Positions 11,501 to 23,719 of a stretch of DNA of 64,000 nt are shown here, piece by piece (within the stretch, counting starts at the first letter, position 1; each line of letters starts with the position of its first letter). The position numbers and the translations under genes were made by a program. Location: contig WSUB01000009.1 of NCBI GenBank assembly GCA_019633425.1, positions 434,001-498,000 on the forward strand, written 5' to 3'. The DNA comes from Tulasnella sp. 424. Taxonomy: Eukaryota > Basidiomycota > Agaricomycetes > Cantharellales > Tulasnellaceae. A model generated the notes under the pieces. The model was not told the DNA's origin. It saw only the letters and a program-made list of their open reading frames with translations, and made no database searches.

Positions 11501-14500
11501 AACTATAGTTCTCTCGTAGAGCGAGAACATTGGAACACGCGCGCACGCGTTTTCTCGATGCTTCGTCTGCTGATTGATTGCGGGTACACGCAGAACGTGT
11601 TGTCTTCTTTGTTTCTCGCTCCTTGTGCTCCTTGTTCTGCCTGTTTTACCCCTTGTGGGGCGGAGGCTATCACATTGCATCTTGTGGTGGGTTTGAAAGA
11701 GAACCCGTGCAATTAGTGATAAGCGGTTGATTTGGATGGGCGGTTGATTGATGGAGGGTGTAATGGGAGGCGTGCGTGGCTCAAGTGGGCATGCCCCCTC
11801 CGGCATGACGGACTTGGGAACGGTGTTTAACTTAACCTCCACCGGTTAATTCTTTCCGCTATCGTACTTCCAGGTCCCACTATTTTCTTTATTTGCCACT
11901 TTCAACCCCACTTTCTTCTTTTTTTCTTTTTCGTCTGAGCACTTTTTGATTTTTCACCCGCACACACCATGACGCAGACTAGCGTCCTCGGATGTCCGTT
12001 GTTTCTGTGACGACCGGGTTATCGCGTCTAATTCTTCGGGATGCTTATTCGTTCGAAAGCCCGGGGGAAAAATAACCTGGCCATTGTCCCCTCGCTCGCT
12101 GTGGTCTCAGCTGAGACGCCCTGATGTCGACGAGAGGACTGTTAGGCTGTGGGCAGACAGATTGGCGTCATTGGGCACTCTAGTGGAGTGCATAACATCG
12201 ACTCTACATGAGGGGAGACCCCAGATATTGGTTATCGCCATGATTCTCCCATGTGGCTTTAAGGCTCTTACCCTTTCAGGGGGGAAGCTCAGTTGAGGTG
12301 GCGGTGCATAAATTTGGTGTCGGTTGATATCGCTCCTCGCTTGGGTTCACTCACCTGCGAGGGTCAAGGGCAGACGAGGGCTAGACTACCACAATTCTCG
12401 ACGACGTACATGGACTTGAGTCGCAGGCTCCACGATTTTTCGAAAAAGAGCAGGTGGCGGATCCTTCGGAAAAGAGCGGGCAGCTCTTTTTTCGCCTCCC
12501 GCTTGTCGTTTTCGCCTCCTCCTCCCCGTCCTGCCGTTCTCCCTCAATCACATTCACGCAATGTTGCTTCGATGTGGATTCCGTTGTCAACGAGCAACGC
12601 GGATGCTGTCTCTTCGCCTCACTTGCTTTTATGACCTAAGTCTCCTGACCAGTTCTGACCTTTCCTTTCCTCCCAAACCATTCACCCGAATTCCCCAATC
12701 CCCCCTAACCCCACCTCTTCATTCCTCTCCTCGCCTCCCCCCCTTCTTCTCTGCTTGACAGATCTCTCCAAGCAAGACAACGACGAAATATCAAAGACGC
12801 CTTGGACCAACTGGTGTGGTGCAGCGCTGATGGACGAACGAGTAAGTTTTCAGAAGAAGTTTCATCTTCGATAGTAAGCGCTCAACGGCTTTTTTTCGCC
12901 CTGTCCGAAGCATTCTGCAGGGCTAGCGCGGGCGCTCGAAAGCCCGTATCTCATGAATCCTCCCCACTCGACTTTCGCCAACGGAAGCTCGAAATACGCC
13001 AATCCTCCTCCAGTGTCGCCTGCAACTACGGCGGCCACGAGCACAGCATCCTCCCCGCATAACGAAGACGTAGGACACGCCGACTCGTACGACCGGTCGT
13101 ACTCGTCCTCGGAACGCAATGGTGTCCCAGATCGGATCTTCCAGATCTTGCGGAACGACGAATCTAGGGAGCTCATGTGTTCTTACCCCAAGGGCGGATA
13201 CGATTCCAAACATTTGAGCAGTCTCGCTCAAGGCGTCTCGATGGTGCCCTACGGAGAATCCAGCGATGAGGGTTTCGCGAAGACCAACTGCACTAGGCGA
13301 TTGGAGTGTAGCCGCGCGATCCCCGATCCTCGAACGGGCGCTGCAAGAAAAGTTGGCACTCTTTACATCCCCCATGGTAAGAGGAAACTCCAGCTTGTTT
13401 GAGCCGCTTACGATTTTTATCTCGTTTGGTGAATAGGCCAAGTCATCTTTGCGTGCCATCGCGTAGATTCCGATGATCAAGAGCAGAATCAGCACTATCA
13501 CCCCTACCCTTCACCCGCTTACGACAACAACCAGCCTGCTCCCGGGGCGTGGACTTCCCGCAGTCACGATGACGTCCCCCCCACCCCTTCTTCGCATGGC
13601 AGCCAGGAGCAGTCGCTCCACGGGTACAACTCGTCCTACCCACCAAACTCGTACGGGCGCACCAATTCGCATTACTCCGGGAGCTGGCCTCCGTCTCACG
13701 AAAATCGTGCTGATTGGGGAGATTCATATTATAACTCCGGCACGTCCTACCCTGGTTATAGCGCGGGGCAATCACATTCCTCTGCGCTCCACTCGCGCAC
13801 GCAGCAAACTCAATCGCTTCGGTCGACCCAGTCTTCTCAAAATCTATACGCTCCAGGCTCAAGTTCTTCGACCGGCTTGACCCCACCAGAGAATCGAAAC
13901 CCGCTGCCTTACAGTCGCACGAATTCCAGCATTGGGGCCCAAGGTTCTTACTCGACTTACGGGAATTCCCAGTCTGGTAATGGCCACTCGTGGAACCCGA
14001 CGAGCGGTGCGTGGGAGGAGCAGACTTCTGCCCCTCTGCCTCCCCGAGAAATCCATCAGTCATCGTCTTCAAGGTACCATGATCCTTATGGGCACTCGCA
14101 AGCGATGATCCCCGATACGCCCGTGTCCGCTCACCCAACACATCAATACTTCGGAGATAACGTCTCGACAACGCTTCGACCGGTCCGCGTTCAGTCCAGA
14201 CACTCGCCGACGGGCCTGAAACGTTCCGCCGATGACATGCTCTACAACAGCGGAAGCGCAAGCGGTTCTGGTGACGAGCGATCCGCCTCGCCCCCACAAG
14301 GAAATATGTACTACGCTGGTAGTTCCATGGGCTACAATGATGGATCACCTCCAGGTTCCCTTTCCCGTAGTCTCCTTCCATCACAACGCGACGCTGGCGG
14401 CTCGAGGACCAACGGGAACCCACCACCTGGGGTTGTTAAATGCGTCAACTGTGGGATCGATAATTCGCCAGAGTGGAGAAAGGGTGAAAACGGTGTTAAG

Positions 14501-14950
14501 AATCTTTGCAACGCGTAAGTGGCCGTTCCCTGTTAAGCCGAGCCTTGGTCGCAATAGCTCACCATCCGACATTGCAGTTGTGGACTTCGTTATGCTCGAT
14601 CCAAGCAAAAGAGAGAAGGAATCATTCCTCAACGCCGCAAGAAGAAAGACAAAGGTCCGAATGCTAAAGGGAAGAAGATCGTCAAGGGCAAACGCCAAGG
14701 TGGTGATTCAGCTTCTCCGCCGCCGATGATGTCAACACCCCCAGAAGAAAAGGCTCAACCGATGGATCTGGTTGACCCGCATGAATACCGTGGTATGTCT
14801 TCCTCGTTGAGCGTTTCCCTCGATGGACGATGCTAACTGTTATCGTTTGTAGATCCATCCCCAGGCTACAGAGACTCGGCTCCGAGCCAGTATCCCTATT
14901 ATGGTTCGGCACCCCTACCTCCAGACCACCGCCGCCCGTATCAATCCTAA
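8507..14950 (+). CDS. GATA zinc-finger transcription factor with PAS-like N-terminal half
   Basis: Eight exons close perfectly: 8507-9299, 10576-10768, 11002-11177, 12762-12841, 12911-13376, 13437-14514, 14578-14792, 14853-14950 (3099 nt, 1032 aa). Exon 1 is Q/H/S/P-rich with a polyQ run near 9110. Exons 2-3 encode a PAS-like block (LTLVFLDPVLQ, CILDFVHPDEVENARKDL, LVINWVAEGLVLCFIHAIV). Exons 4-6 give WTNWCGAAL, SRELMCSYP and GQVIFACHRV, a pattern I associate with basidiomycete PAS/GATA proteins. A single GATA finger (C-x2-C-x18-C-x2-C; NSPEWRKGENG, LCNACGLRYARSKQKR) is split by intron 6 and followed by a basic tail. It is probably a nuclear DNA-binding regulator; its signal and targets are unknown. 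Introns 1 and 3 (1276 and 1584 nt) are far longer than all others in the window. Confidence 0.88.
9300..10575 (+). other. Exceptionally long intron 1 of the GATA factor gene
   Basis: Donor GTGAGT at 9300, acceptor CCCAG at 10571-10575. Splicing joins ...QTRC to YWTLLSAK, restoring a continuous PAS-like segment. Its 1276 nt compare with the usual 50-70 nt. It carries an imperfect tandem repeat in its 3' third and no credible coding exon. Confidence 0.8.
10015..10510 (+). repeat. Imperfect tandem repeat, about 2.5 units of 165-190 nt
   Basis: Recurring landmarks in the same order: GGTCAA(A)CGAAYRCC, then a GGCAAATGAA-like word, then ATGGCAAC(G/C)GAAACG followed by ACTAAACGACGTTTTT, then a C/T-rich spacer and (T/C)CGCCC. 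The ACTAAACGACG word is at about 10142 and 10323, and the GGTCAA word near 10068, 10257 and 10424. The third unit has lost the ACTAAACG block. Confidence 0.75.
11178..12761 (+). other. Exceptionally long intron 3 of the GATA factor gene
   Basis: Donor GTAAGT at 11178, acceptor TTGACAG ending at 12761. Splicing joins ...FIHAIV to DLSKQDND in frame. The 1584 nt contain long pyrimidine stretches and a short perfect hairpin (CGGAACT-TCG-AGTTCCG near 11474-11490). The minus-strand open frame inside (11399-11842) has no recognisable features. Confidence 0.75.
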
Positions 14951-16079
14951 CATCTCCAATGGGACATTGTGACATTGACAAGTCGGTTGCTGGCAACACA
15001 TTCCGTTTGCATCTTCCCTGTGTACCGTATTCCAGCATTCCCAAGCGCTGGTCGCCATGATCTGACTAGATTCTCGTTTCTCGTTCATGGCTTTTGATTG
15101 GCCGCTGGCCGTGCTTTCAAATCTGTTTCTGTGTAGCGTCGACTATGATTCATTTGTCAACTTTGCTTCCCATGGTGACCCCGTTCTACTTTAAGATCTT
15201 TTGCTACTATCTTATACTGTTCGCGTCGGACATTCCTTCATGTACATTTTCGAGAGTCATGTTTCGTATTTCCTTGGTTGTATTGCGATGCCCCGTGATC
15301 TACTACCTAGGTTGTAGTTCCACTAGCTAATGTCAAGAACGAATGATAACTTAGGTAGCGTGTTGTAGGCGAGGCGTGCAATTATTCATAAAAAATAGTT
15401 GTTCCAGTTGTAAAATTCCTGTGTGTGGTCTGAGTGGCAAGACTCAATGCTGGAAATCCATCAACTTGATCAGGGGGTTCCCTCCCTGGGCAGCAGGCTC
15501 ATCGCATACTACCCTGGAGTAGCCTCGATGGACCAGGAGACAGCCTATGCCATTGATAGGTCTGAAGTTTAAAATTGACTGGACCCGGGGGGAGGGGTTG
15601 GGGGTTCTCTTTTTCTTTCTTTTTGGTCGCATTAAGATTTCCGAAGCAGGCGCGATAAATTACCCGTCCTGCCGGAAACAAGCTTGTTAAAGTACATGCT
15701 GCAGCAAAGGTTGCAGCTCGAAATAAACGATCAAGCAACCGCCCATGCTGTTGGGGGCAGACGGCGACACAACCGCCAAGGGAGCACTCTTCACAAAATA
15801 GCCTGGAACCTTGGTGATGCTACATGGATAGGTTATTAAAGACAACAACGTGCTGTAATCTATTTAACAGATGGCACAAATATCCAACGAAACATCGATG
15901 TCCGCCATCGTTCGCGCTGAGTGTGGGGACGTTGAGGGTCTAGACTAATGGTTTGCGATTTTGTCCGTACGCCCAGAGCTGACTGAATTCCGTCCATGGG
16001 ATGGGTCTGCACATGCCATCGATTATCGTGCATTGAGGCATCGTCTCTGGTCTACGTCACGCTGGGAGCTAGGCTAAAT
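14951..16079. other. Convergent 3' intergenic region
   Basis: Lies between the 3' ends of the GATA gene (+) and COG1 (-). T-rich stretches after 15060 look like 3' UTR. I see no coding signal, tRNA or repeat. Confidence 0.5.
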
Positions 16080-19000
16080 TTAAGCCCGGCCATCCACGTT
16101 AGGAACGAGGAGCATGCCAAATCGTGAGCTAGGCTTTGCGATCTCCATGGCAAGCTGGAAGTCCTTCTCCGCAGGTGGAGGCAAACTTTGAGAGGCTAGA
16201 CCTGACGTTCCGGTCTTGAAGCGACTGCCTGTGAGCCCTGGTGTCGGTGGTGGAACCGAAAGTCCGGACACTGCTCGAGAGGTTGGCAACAAAAGTCCCA
16301 GAAGTAGCTGCGACCTCGACAATTGCAAGTCCACTGTCGAATCAAGCTGTGTCTTGAATGCCTCGGCATCCTTGACTTCAGACGAGACCTAAGAATGACC
16401 GATCAGCACTGGAGCTGTGCAAGAGCAAGAACCAACTTACCGAAGCTCTCACTCGGTCGATAACTGCGGCAAGAGCAGAATCATACTTTCGATCCTGGTG
16501 CACTGCACACAAGCGCGAGAGGAACAGCAGATCCCAAAGTGTCTGCGCCGTGACACCTTCCGCCGACTCGGAGATCTTGTTTGCTACCGCGGCGGAAAAC
16601 GCTTCCAGGAGCCTTCTGGACACTTGTTTACTTGATAGAGTGTGCCTGGTGAAACCCAACTGTTGGATCGACGTTGCCAGGGTCTGCAACGCCTTGCTGA
16701 GATCGGTGGAGAGAGTCGATGGTCCGGACGATGCTGTAGGCGTAGGGTTAAAATCAGAGAGAAAGCTCCCGTAGGACACAAGAACCAACCTGTGCTCCGA
16801 TAGTCAAACATAGAACGACTTTCTTCTAAAGCAGCCTGGACAGTATAGGACCTCCAGAGATCCAGGGAAGAGTCATGGACTGAGCTCATCTCCGCACAGA
16901 ACGCTATTGCAGCAAGCCAGGAATGTCAGCAACTCTCTCAACGACTCAGAAACCGCCAAAAGCTAACCTTGGCTGCTCTGTTCGTCGGACACCAGGTGCT
17001 CGACAAACGGAGAATCCGTGGCAAGGACCAGAGCCACTTTGCCGATAAACACCGACACTCGGGTCTTCATGAGCGACATGGGCTGTGAGGTGAATTCCAA
17101 GAGAAGAGACTGTAGTGATTTAACCATCTCGAGTGCTGAAGCTTGCGCCTCTGGCTTGTAGGACTCCAACAAGGGCTCAGCGACATTCCTAAGAGATGAC
17201 ACATAAGATATCAGCGAGGTTCGACAGGACTTCGGGGTTGGAGGCGAACCTTGTCTGTCCAAGCGGTCCTTCCAGTGCAGCTAAATCGTCCCAAAGCTCC
17301 TTCGCCATCGATTCCACGGCTTCAAGCACTGAGTTCAAGAGGGGCGTCCGGTTGAGAACCCGCTGGTGAAGGGCCTTTTTGCAATTCTGAACTAGTGTTG
17401 CGGACGACGTTTCGACGGATGAGAGAACGGGCGCCGCTCCCTTGGTCACGCCAGATAGGGTGTCCAGAAAATCGGGGCTGAAGTAAAACGACGGTGGATT
17501 GATGTCTGCCGCAACAAGACGTAAGGAATAGCTTGCATACAGTCGAATCACTAAACTCACCATATTCTCGCTCTGATTTCCCTTCGTCTTCTTTTTGCAA
17601 CGTCTCAATACAGCGCTTCACGTGAGACACAATTGCACCTTCAATGGCGGCCAGTTTATCTTTCCAGAGCTCCTTGACCCTCTTAATACAAGCCTGTTGT
17701 ATCGCTTGTAACAGCTCCTCGCGCTCAGCCTCGGTCAAGGTCTCTCTCCACGGGTCTGAAGATGAGTCCGTTGGTAAGAGTCCGGTCCATAGCGACCAAA
17801 CCTCGGAGATAGCGTCTAGGTCTTGAAGCCATTCGGCTACTTTATCTTCCAGACTGCGAAGTGAGGTCCGGTGCCAGTCTGACGAAGCGGTTGCAACGCT
17901 TGAGGGAGATAGCTGGGATGAGGGAGAGGTGGTGTCGATGTAAGGGGCATATGATTGGATGGATGGAGGCAAATATCGGATTAGAAGAGTCGAGGAGGGA
18001 AGCGATTTCAACAGTGACGGCGTGTTGACCGCCGTCGAGCTGTCGAGAGACGATGACGAAGCAGCGCTATCAAGCAGCTCATCAATGAGTGGCTTCTCTC
18101 GTGAGCCTCCTCCGTAAATTTCTCTAATTGCCCCAAGAGTGGCTGCAAGGATATCCACCGAGCGGCGAAGGGAGTTCCGGACTTGCTTTAACGCTTTGTC
18201 TCGTCTTCTTCGTCCTGCCAGTGCCTTCTCCAACTCGGGATCAGGAGTCGCGCTCGCCAGTCGGAACGATGGGTTGGCGGCCATCTCTGCTGGGGAAGCC
18301 ACTTGGCTTAACGGCGTGGACTGAAGATTGGGGCTCCGTAGCAAGGACGCAGCCAACTCTTGATTCTTCCGCCGGCTTTTGGAAATAGCAGGAGAGCGAT
18401 CACCGGCGCCCAATGGCCGATGACTAGAGTACACAGCTTGCAACGTTTTGGTTCGTTGTGACAGAAACAAGGAAAGGGTATCGGAAAGTGGGAGGGAATC
18501 GAGGAGAAGGATTGACACAAGTGTTTCGGCAGCAGATGTGTAAGGTGAGGATGGTGGAGTGGAAGAAGGCGGCGGAGGCAAGTCGCGGAGCGATTGGCTG
18601 GCCCTGTAGGATATTTGCGACCGGAAAGAGCTTATCGTGTCCCACTGACGTTGGACGAGAGGGAATTGCTCCTAACAGGGTTCAACTAGATGAGTGATAG
18701 GAATAGTTGGATGACGACAAGTGCAATCACCATTATCTCGATTCCTTCTCTGGACCAAGGAACCTCTTGCTCATCTTCGTCATCTTGGGTCAAAGCCCGA
18801 TGCACAACCCGAGCGAGAAGGTATAACCAGGCAGCTTGAAGGTATTTCTTCCGTTCCAATAACCTCCAAAGCTGTTCCGGAGTGTCGAGGAGTAGCTTGA
18901 GATGCGCAGCAAGAGAGTGGAGTGTGACAAGTTGAGAGTCTTATGTGGATCAAGGACATTAGCAGACTGCTGATTTAAAGCGGATAGAATCTTACCCTGT

Positions 19001-19688
19001 AAAGCTGGTCGCCCTCGGGAGCCGGGGAATACCGCCATGCTCTGGACTCTTTTATGTCCTGACCTGAGCGACCGGACTTCTTTGGACGTATCGCAAGAGT
19101 CTTTCATATCTTCCAAGGTTGATTGAACCTTTTGTGACGTTTCAGAGATGGAGATGATAGCGGACGAGGCTTCTAGTAAATCGCGATAGCGTTCGCTGTG
19201 CTTTCAAGCAAGGTACAAATGAATAAAGTGCCGATGACACGCAAGGACTCGGGTTGATTGACGCACCCAACCATCAGCCGTAATTCCTCTTGCTTAGAGT
19301 CCGCATCTGCTCTACCGGAGGCAAAGATGGTCTATATTCAATATCCCACATACGCAACGAGTCGTGTACGACGGGGTGTATCCCACCTTAGCCGTTTCTG
19401 CAGCGCCCTAACCTCCGACACGGCGAACCTCGCGAACATCTGGTCGGGTTCCAACCTACTGAGGTCCTCCTCTCCCTGTGGCTGCTTCGCTGGAGTTGGG
19501 CCATTCGGTATTGTGAATTTCGAGCCGGTATTCGGGGTCTTGGGCACAGGCGGCTGCTGCTGCTGCTGCTGTTGCTGCTGGAAGCCACTCTTTCGCGTCG
19601 CTTTTGGAGAAGTCGCACTGCTGCTAGCTGACATAGATCCTGGTATACTCGCTACAGACGGCCTTTGCTGCCTTTTGACGGTGGCCAT
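16080..19688 (-). CDS. COG1: Conserved oligomeric Golgi complex subunit 1
   Basis: Subunit of the COG tethering complex for intra-Golgi retrograde transport. The N-terminus has a Ser/Pro/Gln-rich leader with about nine Gln (19553-19579), then LSRLEPDQMFARFAVSEVRALQKRLR, ADADSKQEELRLMVGERYRDLLEAS and SAIISISETSQKVQSTLEDM. This is the Vps51/COG1 signature helix pair. A long helical body follows, with exons through 17322-18581 and onward, ending in a Pro-rich stretch and the stop at 16080. The start at 19688 (MATVKRQQRPSV) is preferred over a further upstream Met because the extension is promoter-like and poorly ordered. At least eight introns; internal exon borders were not all worked out. Confidence 0.87.
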
Positions 19689-20904
19689 AATTATGGTTCG
19701 GGCCGACGAGATTAGAGGGGAGGGACTCGGAAGACTTTGCAGTCGGCGTTGCAATTCGCGGTCGCGGGCTTGGGGAGAGTTTACCCACGGGCGCCAGTTA
19801 GTGTTTGTTTGTCTTACTCCCCTGCCTTCCTGCCTCAACCGGTTTTTGCTGCCACCAACTCCCCATACGGTTCAGCTGGGGTGTAGGTTATGCTGTAATT
19901 TCGAAGGTGGGAGAGTCGAGATCTTCTTTAATGATAGACTTCATTCCGGCCATGCATCAAGCCTCTCACGTACATGTATACGTTGCATGGCCGCTGGGGA
20001 TCGGAGTTGAACCTGCGGGAAGCTCGGGGTGTACGACATTTGTGGTCCTACTCAAACTCATACTTTGTACCTTCCCGCGCAAGTTCCCGGAGCTGTTGGA
20101 CCCCGAAATAGACGTCCCCATCACCATTCAAGGCAACGAGTGTAGTGCCACTGGTCCGAAGTCCAGCCCTCGTTCCGCACCTGCCTCATCGGGTTCCCGA
20201 GGAAAATTATATCGAAGAAAGGGCCTCATCGGGCGTTCCTAGGTAGTTGAACAAGTGGAAGGTCCTTATCGCTTGACGTCGATTGGGACGTATGGGTCTC
20301 AGCTGACCTTGAAAGACAGCTTCGCCGCCAGCATTGGTAAATTCACCCTTGCGTTCGCGGTTAAGGTAGGGGGGCTGGCATCATGAACAAGTGAATGAGG
20401 TTAAAGAAGATTAACAACTGTCCTTCCCAAAGCAGTGTTCCGATCGATTGCTGCCTAGAATGCTCTCTTCTGTCTGAAGGGTTCTTTCTGGAGGGTTTGG
20501 GGTTAGCTTTGTTATTCACCCTTCGGATCGCCCATTCCCCAAAGCAATCATTTAACCTACAGTGTACAGGAATACCACACATTCAACAGCACACACATAT
20601 GGCCCATGTCTGAACGGGTCTTCAATGCCGGGATCCCCACCATGCCGCATCCACCCTGGCTGAGCAACACAGGGTACACGAACTGCCGTCCATTTACAAA
20701 ACCAAGTCAAAAATCTATATGCAGTGCAAAATCGCAATATCGAGACAAGATAGCGAGAGGGACAGCAAGTACATAATACAGCGAAAAATGATGACAAACG
20801 AGGGCTGCATGGAACGAATATACAGCAGGAGCTAGTCGGAATCCACGGGGAGTTTCAACAGAGAGCTCACGATGGATCGACTCGCAATTTTTAGTTATGG
20901 GGTA
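19689..20904. other. COG1 upstream region with unresolved open frames
   Basis: Probable COG1 promoter followed by about 450 nt (19950-20390) in which both strands stay open. The plus strand reads fragments such as ELLDPEIDVPITIQGNEC (after 20090) and RLTSIGTYGSQLTLKDSF (before 20330). The minus strand reads LNRERKGEFTNAGGEAVF. I could not connect either into a gene. From 20390 to 20900 I see nothing. Confidence 0.4.
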
Positions 20905-21456
20905 TCAGTGACTCTTTGAGGGTTTGTAGTCCGGAGGAACGGCTTCAATCGTCAGGACAAACGCTGACCTCAAGTACAGCTTAGAGAAGAGCAAGCCGCA
21001 GCCTTTGCATCTAATCAGAGCCCGCCACGTCAGTACCGCATCCCTGAAGGCTGTTAACGGCGGTTCCGAATAGTCATACATACCTCATGTGCTCGGGGTC
21101 GTTGTAGAATTGGGTATAGGAGCACCTAAAGGGATGGGCGCCTCGATTAGCACACATTGCCGCCACTCTGGCGTATAGAGAGCGACACTCACCCTTGGTC
21201 CATTACACGGAACGCCTCCCGCCACAGATCAACGCAGCGGAATTCAAGCTCGCCTGGTGGCGATCTCCCTTGGGGTCTGTCACGAACGCCCATGGCATCA
21301 TTATCAGCGAGCAGTACCTCCACCAGCCAAGGAAGGAAAGAGCACTCGCGGTATGTTTTTAATAATTGCGTACAATGGGGTACGGTCTTTCGCCATCCCT
21401 CTTTGGGTGACGTAGATGAACTCGTCAGTTTCAATTTGCGAGGTGATGCTGGCCAT
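20905..21456 (-). CDS. Small unidentified cysteine-containing protein (5' structure uncertain)
   Basis: Three 3' exons join cleanly: ...GELEFRCVDLWREAFRVMDQG (ending 21193), CSYTQFYNDPEHMR (21084-21125) and CKGCGLLFSKLYLRSAFVLT...KPSKSH to the stop at 20905, with GTGAGT and GTATGT donors. The best Met is at 21456 (MASITSQIETDEF), but that frame differs from the 3' frame. A 97-nt intron from 21373 to 21277 would reconcile them and give 104 aa. Without it the downstream frame has no ATG. I recognise no family. It could be a real small gene or a decayed one; seven Cys and the CKGC pair are its only striking features. Confidence 0.4.
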
Positions 21457-23719
21457 GTTGGAGGGAGCGGTGGGTTGAGGAGCGAAGGGAAGCAGAGTAA
21501 TGGAGCTCTGTAGGATTGCCCCGGGTCTTTATACGACGGGTTAGTAGCGTTTGAGTTGTGTTGGGGTTTGTAAGTTGGGACTCGCGAGGATGGCGGAATA
21601 TAGCTCGCAGAATCAGCGAGGCCTTGCGCGACCGTTTTTTGTTATGTGTGGGATAGGGGCCCTGGCACACAGGGCGAAGGAAGACTCAGGGAAGGGGAAG
21701 GGGGGATTCTGGTGGAATTGTCGACCAAGAGCGAACCTTGTTCTCTTTATACCCGTTCCCTTGCTTGTTACCTCTGGAGTGACCGGCGCGGGCTTCGAAT
21801 TCAGGAGCGCGAAAACTAGAGGCGGACTACGCCGCACGCCTCGTGACTACTTATCCGTCCTCAGGGTGACTGGCAAAGTCCGCAAACAAAACATTCTGAT
21901 TATGTATTCTCTTCAATGGAAGCTCACCCAAGAATGACCTTGAGGGTCGCGCAAAACACCCTCGTTCTTTTTTCTTTTTTTCGGCCGGCAGTGTTGGGTA
22001 TGTTTGATTTTTCTTCCAAGCCCACTGTTTGCCGGCCGACCCTGTTCGGACCTTCACTAGCTGTGTGGTGGCATATGCCTCGCCTCCCATCGGTAAGGCC
22101 AAGAGTCCAAGGTCCGTATTGCATTAAGATCCCTGGGGGTCAGCAGCCGCGCGCATCAATAAACTGTCAAGGTAAATTTTGTTACTGGGTCGTGGAGGTG
22201 CGGAGCCTTGTTCCAGCGCTCGCGCGCGGATCGAGCCGGAACTGGGGCCGCACCGACAAACTCCTTGTGTACAGCAGAACGCGAACAACACCCATTCGTT
22301 CTCTCCAAAGGCCCCCCCTTCTTTCTAGTTGCCAAAAAGGTCTTATGTACATAAACAATGCTTGACGATAAGTAATACAAACAATGTAAATTTCAGAGAG
22401 TGCCTCCACCCTGACCCTCAAGGCCTGTGTGAATTGAAGAATTGACTAATCGTGATCTGAACGATCGCCCTCTCCCGGGGCGTCCTTGCGCGATGCACAC
22501 ATGGGATATAAACCAACCTAAGCGCAGCTTGTCGGGACACGTTCCTTCCATATTTCCCGAAGCCGGCTTTTCGGTTCTACAGCACATTCGTCTTTTCTCT
22601 CTCATTTTTTGTGCTCCCGAAAGGCCTTAGTTCATGTCACACAAATAGTGTGTGTGATTGGGCCAAGGCGTCTATCGGGTGTAGCAAGTTTTTCATTCGC
22701 AAGCGGCGCCCCGCTCGGAATCTAGGCTAGCGTTAACCGTCAACCTTCCCCCCTGGCCGCCTTCGACAATTTCAGCGCCAGCAGCACGAACTGAGGCCAA
22801 CCATCAGTCCAACTTGCCTATTACATGTTCTACTCTAAGGGCGGCTCTCCGAGCGTACGTCAGCTTACGTTTTTTCACATCGAAAGAGTAAGCGCGACTC
22901 GAGCAGCCCACCTCGCTCAGAAGTTCTTCGAACAATAGATACCCCCCCTGGGTGGGAGCCACTCGGGTCGATGCCGTGCGGTTAGCAAACAGCGTAAATC
23001 ACTCAATCAGAAAAAGCGAAGGTATTGCCAACGTGAGGTCCGTATTGGGCGAAAAACGTGCATACAGGGGGGCTTGTAATAGACTGGCCGCAAAGGAGTG
23101 CCGGCTATGACGCATACGGGGAAGCTATAGACACCGGGACGTGGCCACGTATGCAGAACAAGATTCAGACAAAGTCTATCTTGGACTATCGATTGTTAGG
23201 GGATAGCGAAGAAAAGCGGCAGAGAGTTTAGCGAAACCTATGTCGCGTCGCGACCCCCGCGTGCCCGCCTAAGAGACCGCAGCTCGCTGAGTCAAGTGAG
23301 AGGAGAAGATCGGAGATACATAGGCTCCCGAGTCATATTACTTTCATTACTGAGTCTTAAGAAGGTCAGCTGTATCCTCGACCTTGAAAGGGAGGATCGG
23401 TGATTTCCGAAGGAGGAAACGTGCCCGCTTTGATTGTGACGTCCAAAGGGTCCTTCACTGTCTTGAACCGACTTGTGTGGTGGTCAAGTAAATCCCCGAC
23501 GCGGTCGGCGGTGATAGAAGAAATCTTTCAGAATCAAACTGCCTCTCGCCATCGCGACCATGATCACGAGTTCAAGATCGGGGTTCCATAGTAGCGGGAG
23601 GAACGGAGAAATCGGCAAGTAGGTCACGGCCAGCGTGCGAATGACGCCACAGGCGTGACCTTCCACGGAAGCAAACTTCCAATGCAAAAGTCTATTCAAC
23701 TGAGCCGAGCAAAAGGAGT
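21457..23719. other. Gene-poor region
   Basis: About 2.3 kb with no exon chain, conserved motif or clear repeat that I can see. Open frames are short and scattered over all frames. Possibly relic DNA or long promoter and UTR sequence. Confidence 0.45.

Noticed and set aside
11399..11842. 147-codon minus-strand open frame in GATA intron 3
   Set aside because: No homology-like motif, Arg/Thr/Ser-rich, no splice partners; looks like chance.
13443..14426. 327-codon open frame on the minus strand
   Set aside because: Antisense shadow of GATA-factor exon 6, whose frame closes with all other exons.
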